Positions 1-7,302 of a DNA stretch of 11,638 bases are shown here, piece by piece. Every line of letters starts with the position of its first letter. The stretch's first letter is position 1. The position numbers were made by a program, and so were the translations under genes. This stretch comes from CAXBCP01 sp963974055 (GTDB taxonomy: Bacteria; Pseudomonadota; Alphaproteobacteria; MPNO01; UBA830): positions 1-11,638 of the forward strand of contig CAXBCP010000064.1 in NCBI GenBank assembly GCA_963974055.1, read 5' to 3'. The notes beneath the pieces were generated by a model. The model saw only the letters and a list, made by a program, of their open reading frames with translations. It had not been told where the DNA came from and did no database searches.

Positions 1-3000
1 GAAGCTCGGCGCCGCTTATGGTCATGTTGCCGGCGGTGGCGCCGAGCCCGATGGTACCGCCGTCGGAGACGAGAATCGTGGTCGCCGCCGCGCCGCTGTT
101 CAGCGTGCCGTTCAGTGCGATGTCGTCGGCCGTTATCGACAGCGTGTTGCCGGTCGTGCTCAGTGCCTTTGACGCGGCGAGGGTAAAGCTGCCGGCGCCG
201 TTATTGTCTGTGTCGGCATCGATTACGGTGGCGCCGGCCGTGGTCAGGCTGTCGTTCAGGGTGACGCCGCCGGCGGCGTTCAGGGTCAGGGCGCCGGCGC
301 CTGTGATGTTGCCGGTGGTCGCATCGAGGGTGATCGACCCGGCGGAGGTCACGGTCAGGCCGGCGGCAATGGCGATGTTGTCATTGGTGTCGGCGGCGTT
401 GTCGGCGTCGCCGTCGAGGGCGAGGTTGCCGGTATCGGTCGTGATATTCTGGCTGACGGTAATGCCGTCATCGGCACTGGCCGACAGGGCGTTGAATGTC
501 GATGCCGACCCGGTAAAGGTGATCGACGTGTTGTCCTTTGTGGCGACCAGGCTGGTCGTGCCGCTGACGTTATTGCTGTTGGCCGCCGTGATGCCGTTGA
601 CGGTGATATTGCCGCTGGTTGTATCGCCGATGGTCAGGCCGGTCGCGGTGATGTTCTGGAGTTCCGCGCCGCTTATGGTCATGTTGCCGGCAGTGGCGCC
701 GAGCCCGATGGTGCCGCCGTCGGAGACGAGGATGGTCGTCGCCGCCGCGCCGGTGTTGATGGTGCCGGTGATTGCGATATCGTCGGCCGTGATCGACAGG
801 GTGTTGCCTGTGGTGTTGATCGCGTTCCCACTGCCAATCGTAAAAGTGCCGGTACCGTTATTGTCGCTATCGGCGTCAAAGGCCATCGCGCCGGCGGTCG
901 TGACGTTGCCGTTGAACGTGATCCCCGCACCGGCATTCGCCGTGAATCCGCCCGTGTCGGTCGTGATGTCGCGGGCAAGACTGATCGTGTTGGCTGCATT
1001 CATCACCAGGGCGTTGAACGTCGATCCGCCACTGGCATCGTCAATCGATGCTCCCGCTTTTGTCGCATTGAGTGTAACTGTGCCACTGATGTTATTGCTC
1101 TCCGCGGCGCTAATACTCTTGATCGTGATATCGCCGTTTGTCGCGTCGCCGATGATCAGGTTCGCCGCCGTCCATTGCTGAAGCTCGTAACCGGAAATTT
1201 CCAAATTTGAATTGTTGCCGAGGCCGATGGTGCCGCCGTCGGAGACCAGCATGGTGATCGTACCTGCGCCGGCATTGAGTGTGCCGGCCTGAAACCAGTC
1301 GTTGGTGGTAATCGTGATACCGGCACCACCGCTGGTGACCGAAACCCCAAAGGCGACCGATACCTCACCCAGCCCCGACCCGTCGTCATCGGCGGACAGC
1401 GTGATCGCGGCATTGTTCGTCGTAAGATTGGCGTTGACGTTCAGGTCGTCCCGCGCCTGGGCGGTGAACGTTGCGCCCGCAGTCGTCAGGCTGACGGCGT
1501 CGGTGATCGTGATGTCGCCCGTCGCCTGCAGCAGGATATTGCCGCCGACGGCGTCGAGCGCCGCGGGGGAGACATTCCAGGGCTCAAGCACGGTAAAATC
1601 GGCGAAAACGACCGAGCCGCCGTTCGCGCCTTCCAGGTTGCTGGCATTCGAGACAACGATATTGACCGGGTCGAGCAGCAGCGTGCCGATCTCGCCCGCC
1701 GCCGCGGTGACGTTCACCGCGCCGCTGAAGTCGAGGTTCTGCTTGCCGGAGACCTCGGCGAAGCCGCCATCGCCGCCGGTCAGCCCGCCGGTCGCGGAGA
1801 TCGTGCCGTGAAAGCGCGTATAGCCGTCGGCCCAGAGGATCACCCGGCCGCCGTCGCCGGCCGCCTCGGCATCGGCCGTCAGGCTGGCTGCCGCGCCCAC
1901 GACGGTCGCATCGGCGTTACGCGTGGCTCCCTTGCCCTGGAAATCGCCGCCGATCAGGATTTCGCCGCCGCCGGTTTCCCCCGATGCGTCGATTCTGGAG
2001 GCGCCGAGAACGGCAACCCGGTCGCCGGTGACGACAACGCTGCCGCCCGTATCGTCACCGGCGGCGGTATCTATGTCGATATCGGTGAGGGTCGCATCGC
2101 CGCCGCTTGCCCCGGCGTTCAGGTCGCCCGCGCCGGACTTGTCGGCGTCGGCGGAGATCGTCACACCGCTTGCCGCGATACGTGTTCCGCTCAACGAAAC
2201 GTCTTCGTCGCCGGATATTTCCACCGTCCCGCCGGCGGCGGACATCTCGCCATTGGCCGATACCGTGCCCGCGCCGCTGGCGCCGAGAATGATTTTGCCG
2301 CCCCGGCGCTCGATCGTGTCGGCATAGATCACGCCGTCGGTGTTGATGACGTTACGGACGACGGCTTCCACGTTGCGGGCGGCGAGGCGCACGATTCCGC
2401 CGCCGGCCAGGATGCTGCCCTGATTGTCGACGAGATTCTCGACCGGGTTGCCGTCGGCATCGAGCGGCGTCTGGGCGACGCCGACCCGGAACGCGACCAG
2501 GTCGTCGCCATAAAGGTCGATGGCAAACGCGTCCGCCGCGCCGAGCGTTACCCGGCCGAGCCGGGCATTGATGACGCCGGAATTCCGGACATGGGGGGCC
2601 ACGAGCGCGGCATACCCGGCATCGCCGATGCTGATCTCGCCTTCGTTGACGACACCGGCCTGCGGGTTCAGCGACGGAATGGAGAATTCCATGCGTCCCG
2701 CCATGAAATCTTCGTTGCGGATATCGGACGTGGTCGCGACCAGGCCCGATACATCGACGCGGGATCCGGCGCCGAACATGATGCCGTTGGGATTGATCAG
2801 GAAGACACGGCCGTTGGCGCGCAGCGTGCCGAAAATGTGGGACGGGTCTGCCCCGGTGACGCGGTTGAGCGCGATGGAGCCCGCGGAGGGTTGATGGAAC
2901 TGCGTCGTTTCACCGGGCGCGATGGAGAACGACCGCCAGTCGATAACCGCGCGGTCGGTGGCCTGGTAGACATCGACGCGATTGCCGGAATGTTCGATGG

Positions 3001-3196
3001 TGGCGGTGCCGTCGGTCACGGTGCCGCCCTGCGGGTTTGCGAAGGCCGGGAAGGGGATGGATCCGGTCAGGACCATGCCGAGGACCAGCCGCAATCCGAT
3101 GTCCCAGGCCGCACAGAACCGGCGCCATCCGGAACGGACCCGGTGGCGTCTGCGGTGCCCCGAAGACGTGCGCGTGGAACTGGAACTCTCGATCAC
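1..3196 (-). CDS. TpsA-type two-partner secretion exoprotein (filamentous haemagglutinin-like adhesin), 3' end outside window
   Basis: Large secreted exoprotein exported across the outer membrane by its TpsB partner. The minus-strand frame is open from 3280 to the left edge: at least 1065 codons, no stop seen. The first usable start is GTG at 3196; ATG at 3076 (residue 41) would leave only a short leader. The leader is Arg-rich (HRRRHRVRSGWRR, residues 14-26), then hydrophobic (LRLVLGMVLTG), with likely cleavage after PAFA (residue 53). Residues ~54-175 form the haemagglutination-activity TPS domain: WRSFSI at 87-92 and NPNGIMFG at 136-143. Next come a segment with LGAADAFAIDLYGDDLVAF, rich in Gly/Asp/Ser, and the family-typical GTLLLDPVNIVVS near 1640-1695. 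From about 1280 leftward there are long imperfect beta-helix repeats marked by SDGGTIGLG. TpsB lies upstream on the same strand with a 135-bp gap. The family call is secure; adhesin versus other effector cannot be decided without the C-terminus. Confidence 0.93.
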   Translation of the reverse strand, partial: MIESSSSTRTSSGHRRRHRVRSGWRRFCAAWDIGLRLVLGMVLTGSIPFPAFANPQGGTVTDGTATIEHSGNRVDVYQATDRAVIDWRSFSIAPGETTQFHQPSAGSIALNRVTGADPSHIFGTLRANGRVFLINPNGIMFGAGSRVDVSGLVATTSDIRNEDFMAGRMEFSIPSLNPQAGVVNEGEISIGDAGYAALVAPHVRNSGVINARLGRVTLGAADAFAIDLYGDDLVAFRVGVAQTPLDADGNPVENLVDNQGSILAGGGIVRLAARNVEAVVRNVINTDGVIYADTIERRGGKIILGASGAGTVSANGEMSAAGGTVEISGDEDVSLSGTRIAASGVTISADADKSGAGDLNAGASGGDATLTDIDIDTAAGDDTGGSVVVTGDRVAVLGASRIDASGETGGGEILIGGDFQGKGATRNADATVVGAAASLTADAEAAGDGGRVILWADGYTRFHGTISATGGLTGGDGGFAEVSGKQNLDFSGAVNVTAAAGEIGTLLLDPVNIVVSNASNLEGANGGSVVFADFTVLEPWNVSPAALDAVGGNILLQATGDITITDAVSLTTAGATFTAQARDDLNVNANLTTNNAAITLSADDDGSGLGEVSVAFGVSVTSGGAGITITTNDWFQAGTLNAGAGTITMLVSDGGTIGLGNNSNLEISGYELQQWTAANLIIGDATNGDITIKSISAAESNNISGTVTLNATKAGASIDDASGGSTFNALVMNAANTISLARDITTDTGGFTANAGAGITFNGNVTTAGAMAFDADSDNNGTGTFTIGSGNAINTTGNTLSITADDIAITGTINTGAAATTILVSDGGTIGLGATAGNMTISGAELQNITATGLTIGDTTSGNITVNGITAANSNNVSGTTSLVATKDNTSITFTGSASTFNALSASADDGITVSQNITTDTGNLALDGDADNAADTNDNIAIAAGLTVTSAGSITLDATTGNITGAGALTLNAAGGVTLNDSLTTAGATVIDADTDNNGAGSFTLAASKALSTTGNTLSITADDIALNGTLNSGAAATTILVSDGGTIGLGATAGNMTISGAEL
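9..1239 (-). repeat. Long beta-helix repeats inside the tpsA gene
   Basis: The block encoding TILVSDGGTIGLG plus NMTISGAEL occurs near 9-90 and again near 666-747, exactly 657 bp (219 codons) apart. A diverged third block (TMLVSDGGTIGLG, then LEISGYEL) lies 519 bp (173 codons) further on, near 1185-1260. The stretches LSITADDIA and DADxDNNGxGxFT also recur between units 1 and 2. The unit between the second and third blocks is about 46 codons shorter because it lacks the part encoding the ITGAGALTLNAAGG-like strands. All units keep the frame, and further copies probably lie beyond the left edge. Confidence 0.9.
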
Positions 3197-3197
3197 T

Positions 3198-3256
3198 AAA
3201 AAAACCCCCGGTTCGAACGACCTGTTCGACCTCGGTATTATGAAGAATCGGGGTTT
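3198..3256 (-). terminator. Terminator- or attenuator-like hairpin with T run, flush against the tpsA start
   Basis: Read on the minus strand, AAACCCC (3256-3250) can pair with GGGGTTT (3208-3202), and the T run continues to 3198. Inside this lies a second hairpin in which GGTCGAAC pairs with GTTCGAACC (one bulged A, five-base loop). A GC stem followed by seven T is the shape of an intrinsic terminator, but the tpsA GTG begins two bases after the T run. It could attenuate tpsA transcription from tpsB, or hide the G tract that is the only Shine-Dalgarno-like sequence before GTG. This is structural inference; no folding was computed. Confidence 0.5.
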
Positions 3257-3280
3257 ACGCAGCGTTAAGCCGTGCCGGCG

Positions 3281-3295
3281 TTAATGCGTCGTTAA
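3281..3295 (-). promoter_or_regulatory. CtrA-like box (TTAA-N7-TTAA) upstream of tpsA
   Basis: TTAA at 3281-3284 and TTAA at 3292-3295 are separated by exactly seven bases (TGCGTCG), matching the CtrA full-site consensus TTAA-N7-TTAA of alphaproteobacteria. A third TTAA lies at 3265-3268. The site sits in the tpsB-tpsA gap about 85 bp upstream of the tpsA GTG, so tpsA may have its own promoter. CtrA itself is not encoded in the window, so the assignment rests on the consensus match alone. Confidence 0.5.
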
Positions 3296-3331
3296 GCATT
3301 GAAGAAAAACGGCAATTTCCGCCGCCGGCGG

Positions 3332-5104
3332 CTAGTAGGTCCAGCTCGCGAAAAAGAAAATACGGCCGTGTTTTTCGCCGTTCTGGTGGCTGGGTTCGCG
3401 GGTCAGGGGATAGTCGTATTCGAGACGCAGCGTCAGCCCGTAGGGCAGCCCGGCCCGCAGCCCGGCGCCGGTGGAGGCGAGCGAATCCGCAGGGCCCAGG
3501 GAGGATGCCGATTTGCGGTCCCAGACCTTGCCGATATCGTAGAAGCCATAGCCGTTGAGATAGCGGAGATAGGACCGCCTGATTCCGAGGCTGCGGCTCA
3601 GTTCCGCGGAAAACCCGACGCCGTCCTCGCCGCTCAGTTCGCCGGAATTGTAGGCCCGGCCGAACCCGTCGCCGCCGAGCGAGAATTCTTCGGATGCCGG
3701 CATGGGCCGGGTCGAATATTGCGCGGTGGTCGCAATCCGGGCCGTTATCCCGGCGAAAAGCGGGCGGGCGTAGACCATGTCTATGTTCAGCTTGGCGAAA
3801 TCCATGTCCGCGTCGCCCCGCGATGTCGACTCGGATTGCGGGTCGGTCGCGTTCAGGATCTGCAGCGACTGGGTCGCGCCGAACACGATCCGCGCGGTGC
3901 CGCCCCAGACCTCGGCATTGCTGTAATTGACCTCCGCGCTGAGCAGGCGGAGACGGTCGCGGTTAAACGGCTGGTGGAGAAGGTCTACGGCCGTGTCGCG
4001 GTAGGTGAACCCGCCGCCGAGCGTCAGGGTCTGCGCCCGCGACCGGATCACCGGGTAGGACAGTTTCGTTGACGCTTCCAGCGTCGAGGTCTCGACGCTG
4101 AACTCGGCAAGGGTGGAACCGGGCTTGCTGTCGGTCTGACTGAACGCGGTGTCGAGCAGCAGCCCCTCGTATCCGACCGGTTGCCGGTAATTTACCGCAA
4201 CCGCCTTTTTTTCCTTCAGGCCGCCCGCTTCCGACAGGGTCAGGCCGAGGCGTTCGCCGGTTCCCAGGAGCGAGTTCGCGGAGGCCGAAACGCTCGAGCC
4301 CCACGGGCCGGTAAAATCCGACGACCTGTTGTCGATCGAGGCGCCGCCGCCGAAAGGCGTCCGCCGCACCTTGGTTTCGAGGACGGTTGCGCCCCGGGTC
4401 GTCCGGGACGGCCGCAGGACCGCCGTTACCTTGATCCCGGCAAGGTCGTTGGCGAGCAACAGGTAACGCTCAAGCGTCGCGACGTTCAGCGGCTTGAATT
4501 CGGTGATCGGGCGCAGCGCGCGGGCAAGGGTGTCCTTCAGCGTGCCCTCGACATCGCCGACCTGTATCCGCTCCACGAAGCCCTCGACGACGGTAATCGT
4601 GAAGACGCCGTCCTCGACCGCTTGCGGCGGGACGTAGGAAAAGCTGAGGATATACCCGTCTTTCCGGTATCGATCCTGGATCGCCCGCGCGATGGCGTAG
4701 AACCGCTCGAAGGTGATCGTCTTGCCGATATCGTCCCGGAACAGCCCGGCGAGCTGGTCGCGGGTATAGGCGGTCACCCCGAGCAGACGGATGTCTTTCA
4801 GCTCCAGTTTCTCGGACTTCAGCGATGGCGGCGGCTCCGCGCCGGGCGGCAGCTGCACGCTCCATTCGAGATCGGTCAGGGCGGGGGGCGGCGCCGGCGG
4901 TTGCGGCGCCTGCCGTCCCGGCTCTGCGCTGCCGGGAAGCTTCTGGAGTTGCGCCAGCGCCAGATGCGGAAACAGCAAGGCTGCTGCCACGGCAGATGCC
5001 GCCAATACCGTGCGATGGCGCACAATTACCGGGAACAGGTTGCGGCTCACGGGAAAGCGCAGAGAAAGGGAAGTAAAGGTATAGGCGACATTCCTTCTGT
5101 ACAT
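3332..5104 (-). CDS. TpsB-type outer-membrane transporter (ShlB/FhaC/HecB family)
   Basis: Outer-membrane beta-barrel that recognises the TPS domain of its partner and moves it to the cell surface. Length is 590 residues, normal for the family. A signal-like stretch lies at residues 28-51 (VLAASAVAAALLFPHLALA), then a Pro-rich linker at ~62-95. POTRA domain 1 is at ~97-180, with LELKDIRLLGVTAYT at its first strand and DGVFTITVVEG near its end; POTRA 2 is at ~181-248. The barrel follows from about residue 250. GGDGFGRAYNSGELSGEDG (478-496) corresponds to the conserved L6-loop motif of FhaC-type transporters, and the protein ends in FFFASWTY, an aromatic-terminated last strand. ATG at 5104 is taken as the start but has no clear ribosome binding site. 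GTG at 5023 (residue 28) would give a cleaner signal peptide and is a real alternative. The stop lies 135 bp before the tpsA start. Confidence 0.95.
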   Translation of the reverse strand: MYRRNVAYTFTSLSLRFPVSRNLFPVIVRHRTVLAASAVAAALLFPHLALAQLQKLPGSAEPGRQAPQPPAPPPALTDLEWSVQLPPGAEPPPSLKSEKLELKDIRLLGVTAYTRDQLAGLFRDDIGKTITFERFYAIARAIQDRYRKDGYILSFSYVPPQAVEDGVFTITVVEGFVERIQVGDVEGTLKDTLARALRPITEFKPLNVATLERYLLLANDLAGIKVTAVLRPSRTTRGATVLETKVRRTPFGGGASIDNRSSDFTGPWGSSVSASANSLLGTGERLGLTLSEAGGLKEKKAVAVNYRQPVGYEGLLLDTAFSQTDSKPGSTLAEFSVETSTLEASTKLSYPVIRSRAQTLTLGGGFTYRDTAVDLLHQPFNRDRLRLLSAEVNYSNAEVWGGTARIVFGATQSLQILNATDPQSESTSRGDADMDFAKLNIDMVYARPLFAGITARIATTAQYSTRPMPASEEFSLGGDGFGRAYNSGELSGEDGVGFSAELSRSLGIRRSYLRYLNGYGFYDIGKVWDRKSASSLGPADSLASTGAGLRAGLPYGLTLRLEYDYPLTREPSHQNGEKHGRIFFFASWTY

Positions 5105-5111
5105 ACGAATG

Positions 5112-5132
5112 TTAACGTTAACTGGAGGTTAA
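5112..5132 (-). promoter_or_regulatory. CtrA-like box with triple GTTAAC motif upstream of tpsB
   Basis: GTTAAC occurs three times, at 5111-5116, 5117-5122 and 5128-5133. The last two create TTAA-CTGGAGG-TTAA (5118-5132), a perfect match to the CtrA TTAA-N7-TTAA consensus. A TTGACC at 5145-5140 (minus strand) could be a -35 element that would put the -10 inside the box, implying repression or competition there. The box lies within 15 bp of the ATG chosen for tpsB, unusually close. Regulator identity is inferred from consensus only. Confidence 0.55.
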
Positions 5133-5193
5133 CGTAACCGGTCAATCGCGGATGACACGGCGCATGACAGCTATGCAGCGGGATGCGGAAGCG

Positions 5194-5225
5194 GTGCCGG
5201 GGACGGGATAAGTCGCCCCCGGCAC
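5194..5225 (-). terminator. Hairpin downstream of the TRAP permease gene
   Basis: GTGCCGGGG at 5194-5202 and CCCCGGCAC at 5217-5225 form a perfect nine-base-pair GC-rich stem with a 14-base loop. It lies eight bases past the permease stop and about 90 bp before the tpsB start. No T run follows on either strand, so it is not a textbook intrinsic terminator. A Rho-assisted stop or a 3'-end-stabilising stem are both possible. Confidence 0.5.
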
Positions 5226-5232
5226 GGCTATG

Positions 5233-7200
5233 TCAGGAAGCGCTTCTTCGCGCTTTGGCCAGCCGGCGGTCCAGAAACGCCTTGCCGACAAGCGCAACGG
5301 CGCCGACGACGCCGGCGGCCTCGACCCATCCGGCGCCCTCGAAGGATTGAGCCGGAATCAGCAGAGCGATGCCGACGGTGCCATAGGCGGTGCGTATCGC
5401 CGGACCCATCGGTCCGAACATGTAGCCGATGATGGCGCCCGTTGCGAACCAGACGCCCGCCACCGCCGTTATCACCGCGAGAAACGCGTTAAAAGCCGTG
5501 CCCTGGAGCAGGAGGTCGGGCGACATGACGAACATCACGGGCACGACCAGAGCGGTCCAGCCGATGCGTACCGAGGCAATCGCGGTCTCCATCGGCTTGG
5601 CGCCGGCGAGATTCGCGGCGACGAACGCGGCAACCGCAACCGGCGGCGTGATAAGCGACACGATCCCGAAATAAAACACGTACATGTGGGCGGCGACCGG
5701 ATTGATGCCGAGCTTGACGAGCGGCGGGGCGGCAATTGCGGCAACCAGCAGGTAGATCGCCGTCGTCGGCATGCTCATGCCGAGGACGATACAAATCAAT
5801 GCGGTAACGAGCAGAAGCACCGGCAGGTTGCCCTCGCCGAGCTGGATAAGGACGAAGGTGAGGCCGTCGCCCAGTCCGGTCGAGCCCATTACGCCCATGA
5901 TGATGCCCGCCATGCCGCCGATAATGACGATGTCGATGGCGTTTTCGCCGGTCGAGCGGACACAGTCGACAATATCCCGGAGGCTGACGCGGCGGCCCTT
6001 GTAACTGAACACCCAGCTGACGACCAGGGTGGCGCCGGCCGACCAGAGCGCGGCCTCTTCCGGCGACCGGTTGAGCGAAAACAGGGCGTAAATCAGGACG
6101 GCGAAGGGGACGCAGAAAAACCAGCCTTCCTTCAGGACGCGGCGAATCGGCGGGATCATTGCCTCCGGTATCGGCGCGATGTCTTTTCTGGCGGCTTCGA
6201 GATCGGCGTATACGAACACCGCGAAATAATAGAGCAGGGCGGGGATCACGGCGGCAATCACGACCTCGGCGTAGGTAATCTGCAGCATCTCCGACATCAG
6301 GAAGGCGGCGGCGCCCATGATCGGCGGCATGATCTGGCCGCCGGTCGAGGCGACCGCTTCGAAGGCGCCGGCGACTTTCCGCTCGTAACCGGCCTGTCGC
6401 ATCAGCGGAATCGTTATGACCCCGGTGGAGGCGACGTTCGCCACCGCGGTGCCCGAAATCGAGCCGAAGAGACCGGAAGCGACAACCGCGATTTTCGCCG
6501 CGCCGCCGCGCGACCGGCCCATCATTGCCGTCGCGATATCGGTGAACCACTCCGAGCCGCCCGATTTCAGAAGCAGCTGACCGAAGAATATGTAGGTCAC
6601 GACGATGGTGCCCACGATCCGCAGCGGCAGGCTGACGAGCGCCACGTTATCGATCGCGAGATAGGCGACGAATCCGACGAAAGGCTGGGCCAGCGCCCGG
6701 AGCTTGCCCGGAACGATATCGCCGAACAGGGCATAGAGGATGAATGAAAGAACGATGATCGTCAGGCTCAGCCCGGCGGTGCGGCGCAGCGCCTCGATCG
6801 TCAGCGGCAGCAGGATTATCCCGAGGACGAAGGCTTCGTTCTGAAGCGTGAAAAAGTCGTCGGCAAGGGCCGGGTATCGCCAGGCCAGGTAGCCGCCGAC
6901 GGCGAGCGCCGCGACGGCGCAAATGCGGTCGTACCACGGCACGATGTCCTGACGCGTGCCGCGCGTGATGCGGACCTTGATAAACACGCTGGCGACCGAA
7001 ATCCCCAGGATGGCGTGCAGGGCCTGCTCGGTAAACAGCGCGAAGCCGAGCTTGAGCTGGAGTTCGCCCGAAAAGGAGAGAGCGATGACGGCGAGAAGTA
7101 TGCCGAGAAAACTGGCCGTTTTCGCCCAGAAGGCAGGCAGGTCTTTTCCGGCGCCGCTGCTGGCGCTTTCGGGATCGCGAAACTCTATTTTGTCGGACAT
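5233..7200 (-). CDS. TRAP transporter fused permease (DctQ-DctM type, TAXI partner)
   Basis: Inner-membrane permease of a TRAP transporter, which uses an ion gradient to import a ligand delivered by a periplasmic binding protein. The 655-residue length suits the fused 4TM/12TM permeases that pair with TAXI binding proteins. N-terminal helices at ~28-45, 57-76, 92-107 and 123-160 match the small-subunit part. The large-subunit signature is GSISGTAVANVASTGVITI (246-264) followed by AFEAVASTGGQIMPPIMGAA (279-298). A second, half-repeat-like signature is at 475-533 (GMSMPTTAIYLL, then FGIVSLITPPVAVAAFVAAN). The tail is basic (DRRLAKARR). ATG at 7200 has no obvious Shine-Dalgarno sequence, so translation may depend on the upstream gene. 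The binding protein gene ends 102 bp upstream on the same strand. The substrate cannot be read from the sequence. Confidence 0.95.
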   Translation of the reverse strand: MSDKIEFRDPESASSGAGKDLPAFWAKTASFLGILLAVIALSFSGELQLKLGFALFTEQALHAILGISVASVFIKVRITRGTRQDIVPWYDRICAVAALAVGGYLAWRYPALADDFFTLQNEAFVLGIILLPLTIEALRRTAGLSLTIIVLSFILYALFGDIVPGKLRALAQPFVGFVAYLAIDNVALVSLPLRIVGTIVVTYIFFGQLLLKSGGSEWFTDIATAMMGRSRGGAAKIAVVASGLFGSISGTAVANVASTGVITIPLMRQAGYERKVAGAFEAVASTGGQIMPPIMGAAAFLMSEMLQITYAEVVIAAVIPALLYYFAVFVYADLEAARKDIAPIPEAMIPPIRRVLKEGWFFCVPFAVLIYALFSLNRSPEEAALWSAGATLVVSWVFSYKGRRVSLRDIVDCVRSTGENAIDIVIIGGMAGIIMGVMGSTGLGDGLTFVLIQLGEGNLPVLLLVTALICIVLGMSMPTTAIYLLVAAIAAPPLVKLGINPVAAHMYVFYFGIVSLITPPVAVAAFVAANLAGAKPMETAIASVRIGWTALVVPVMFVMSPDLLLQGTAFNAFLAVITAVAGVWFATGAIIGYMFGPMGPAIRTAYGTVGIALLIPAQSFEGAGWVEAAGVVGAVALVGKAFLDRRLAKARRSAS

Positions 7201-7246
7201 TTATTTTCTAAACCGGATGAAGGGCCGTGTTGGGTCAGCCGAAGGC

Positions 7247-7280
7247 GAAGCGGCGGACCGATGGCCCGCCGCCGCACTTC
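7247..7280 (-). other. GC-rich intercistronic hairpin between binding-protein and permease genes
   Basis: GAAG-CGGCGG at 7247-7256 pairs with CCGCCG-CA-CTTC at 7269-7280, giving about ten base pairs with a two-base bulge around a 12-base loop. It lies in the 102-bp gap after the binding-protein stop. Stems in this position in transporter operons commonly protect the upstream message or partly stop transcription, so that binding protein outnumbers permease. That role is inferred here. Confidence 0.4.
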
Positions 7281-7302
7281 GTCAGGTCGGAACAGTCGGA
7301 AA

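Noticed and set aside
1808..3199. A 463-codon plus-strand open frame, and several other plus-strand frames over 18-2894
   Set aside because: They lie antisense to the tpsA coding frame, the longest in exact codon register. The products are low-complexity Ala/Val/Pro/Arg or Gly/Asp strings with no fold. The minus strand gives a clear TPS domain.
5228..5330. Contact-dependent inhibition toxin/immunity system linked to the TPS genes
   Set aside because: The C-terminus of the exoprotein is outside the window and no small immunity-like gene is visible next to it, so there is no support either way.
4181..6747. Long plus-strand frames opposite the tpsB and permease genes
   Set aside because: Products are rich in Arg, Asp, His and Gly with no recognisable domain, typical antisense shadows in GC-rich DNA.
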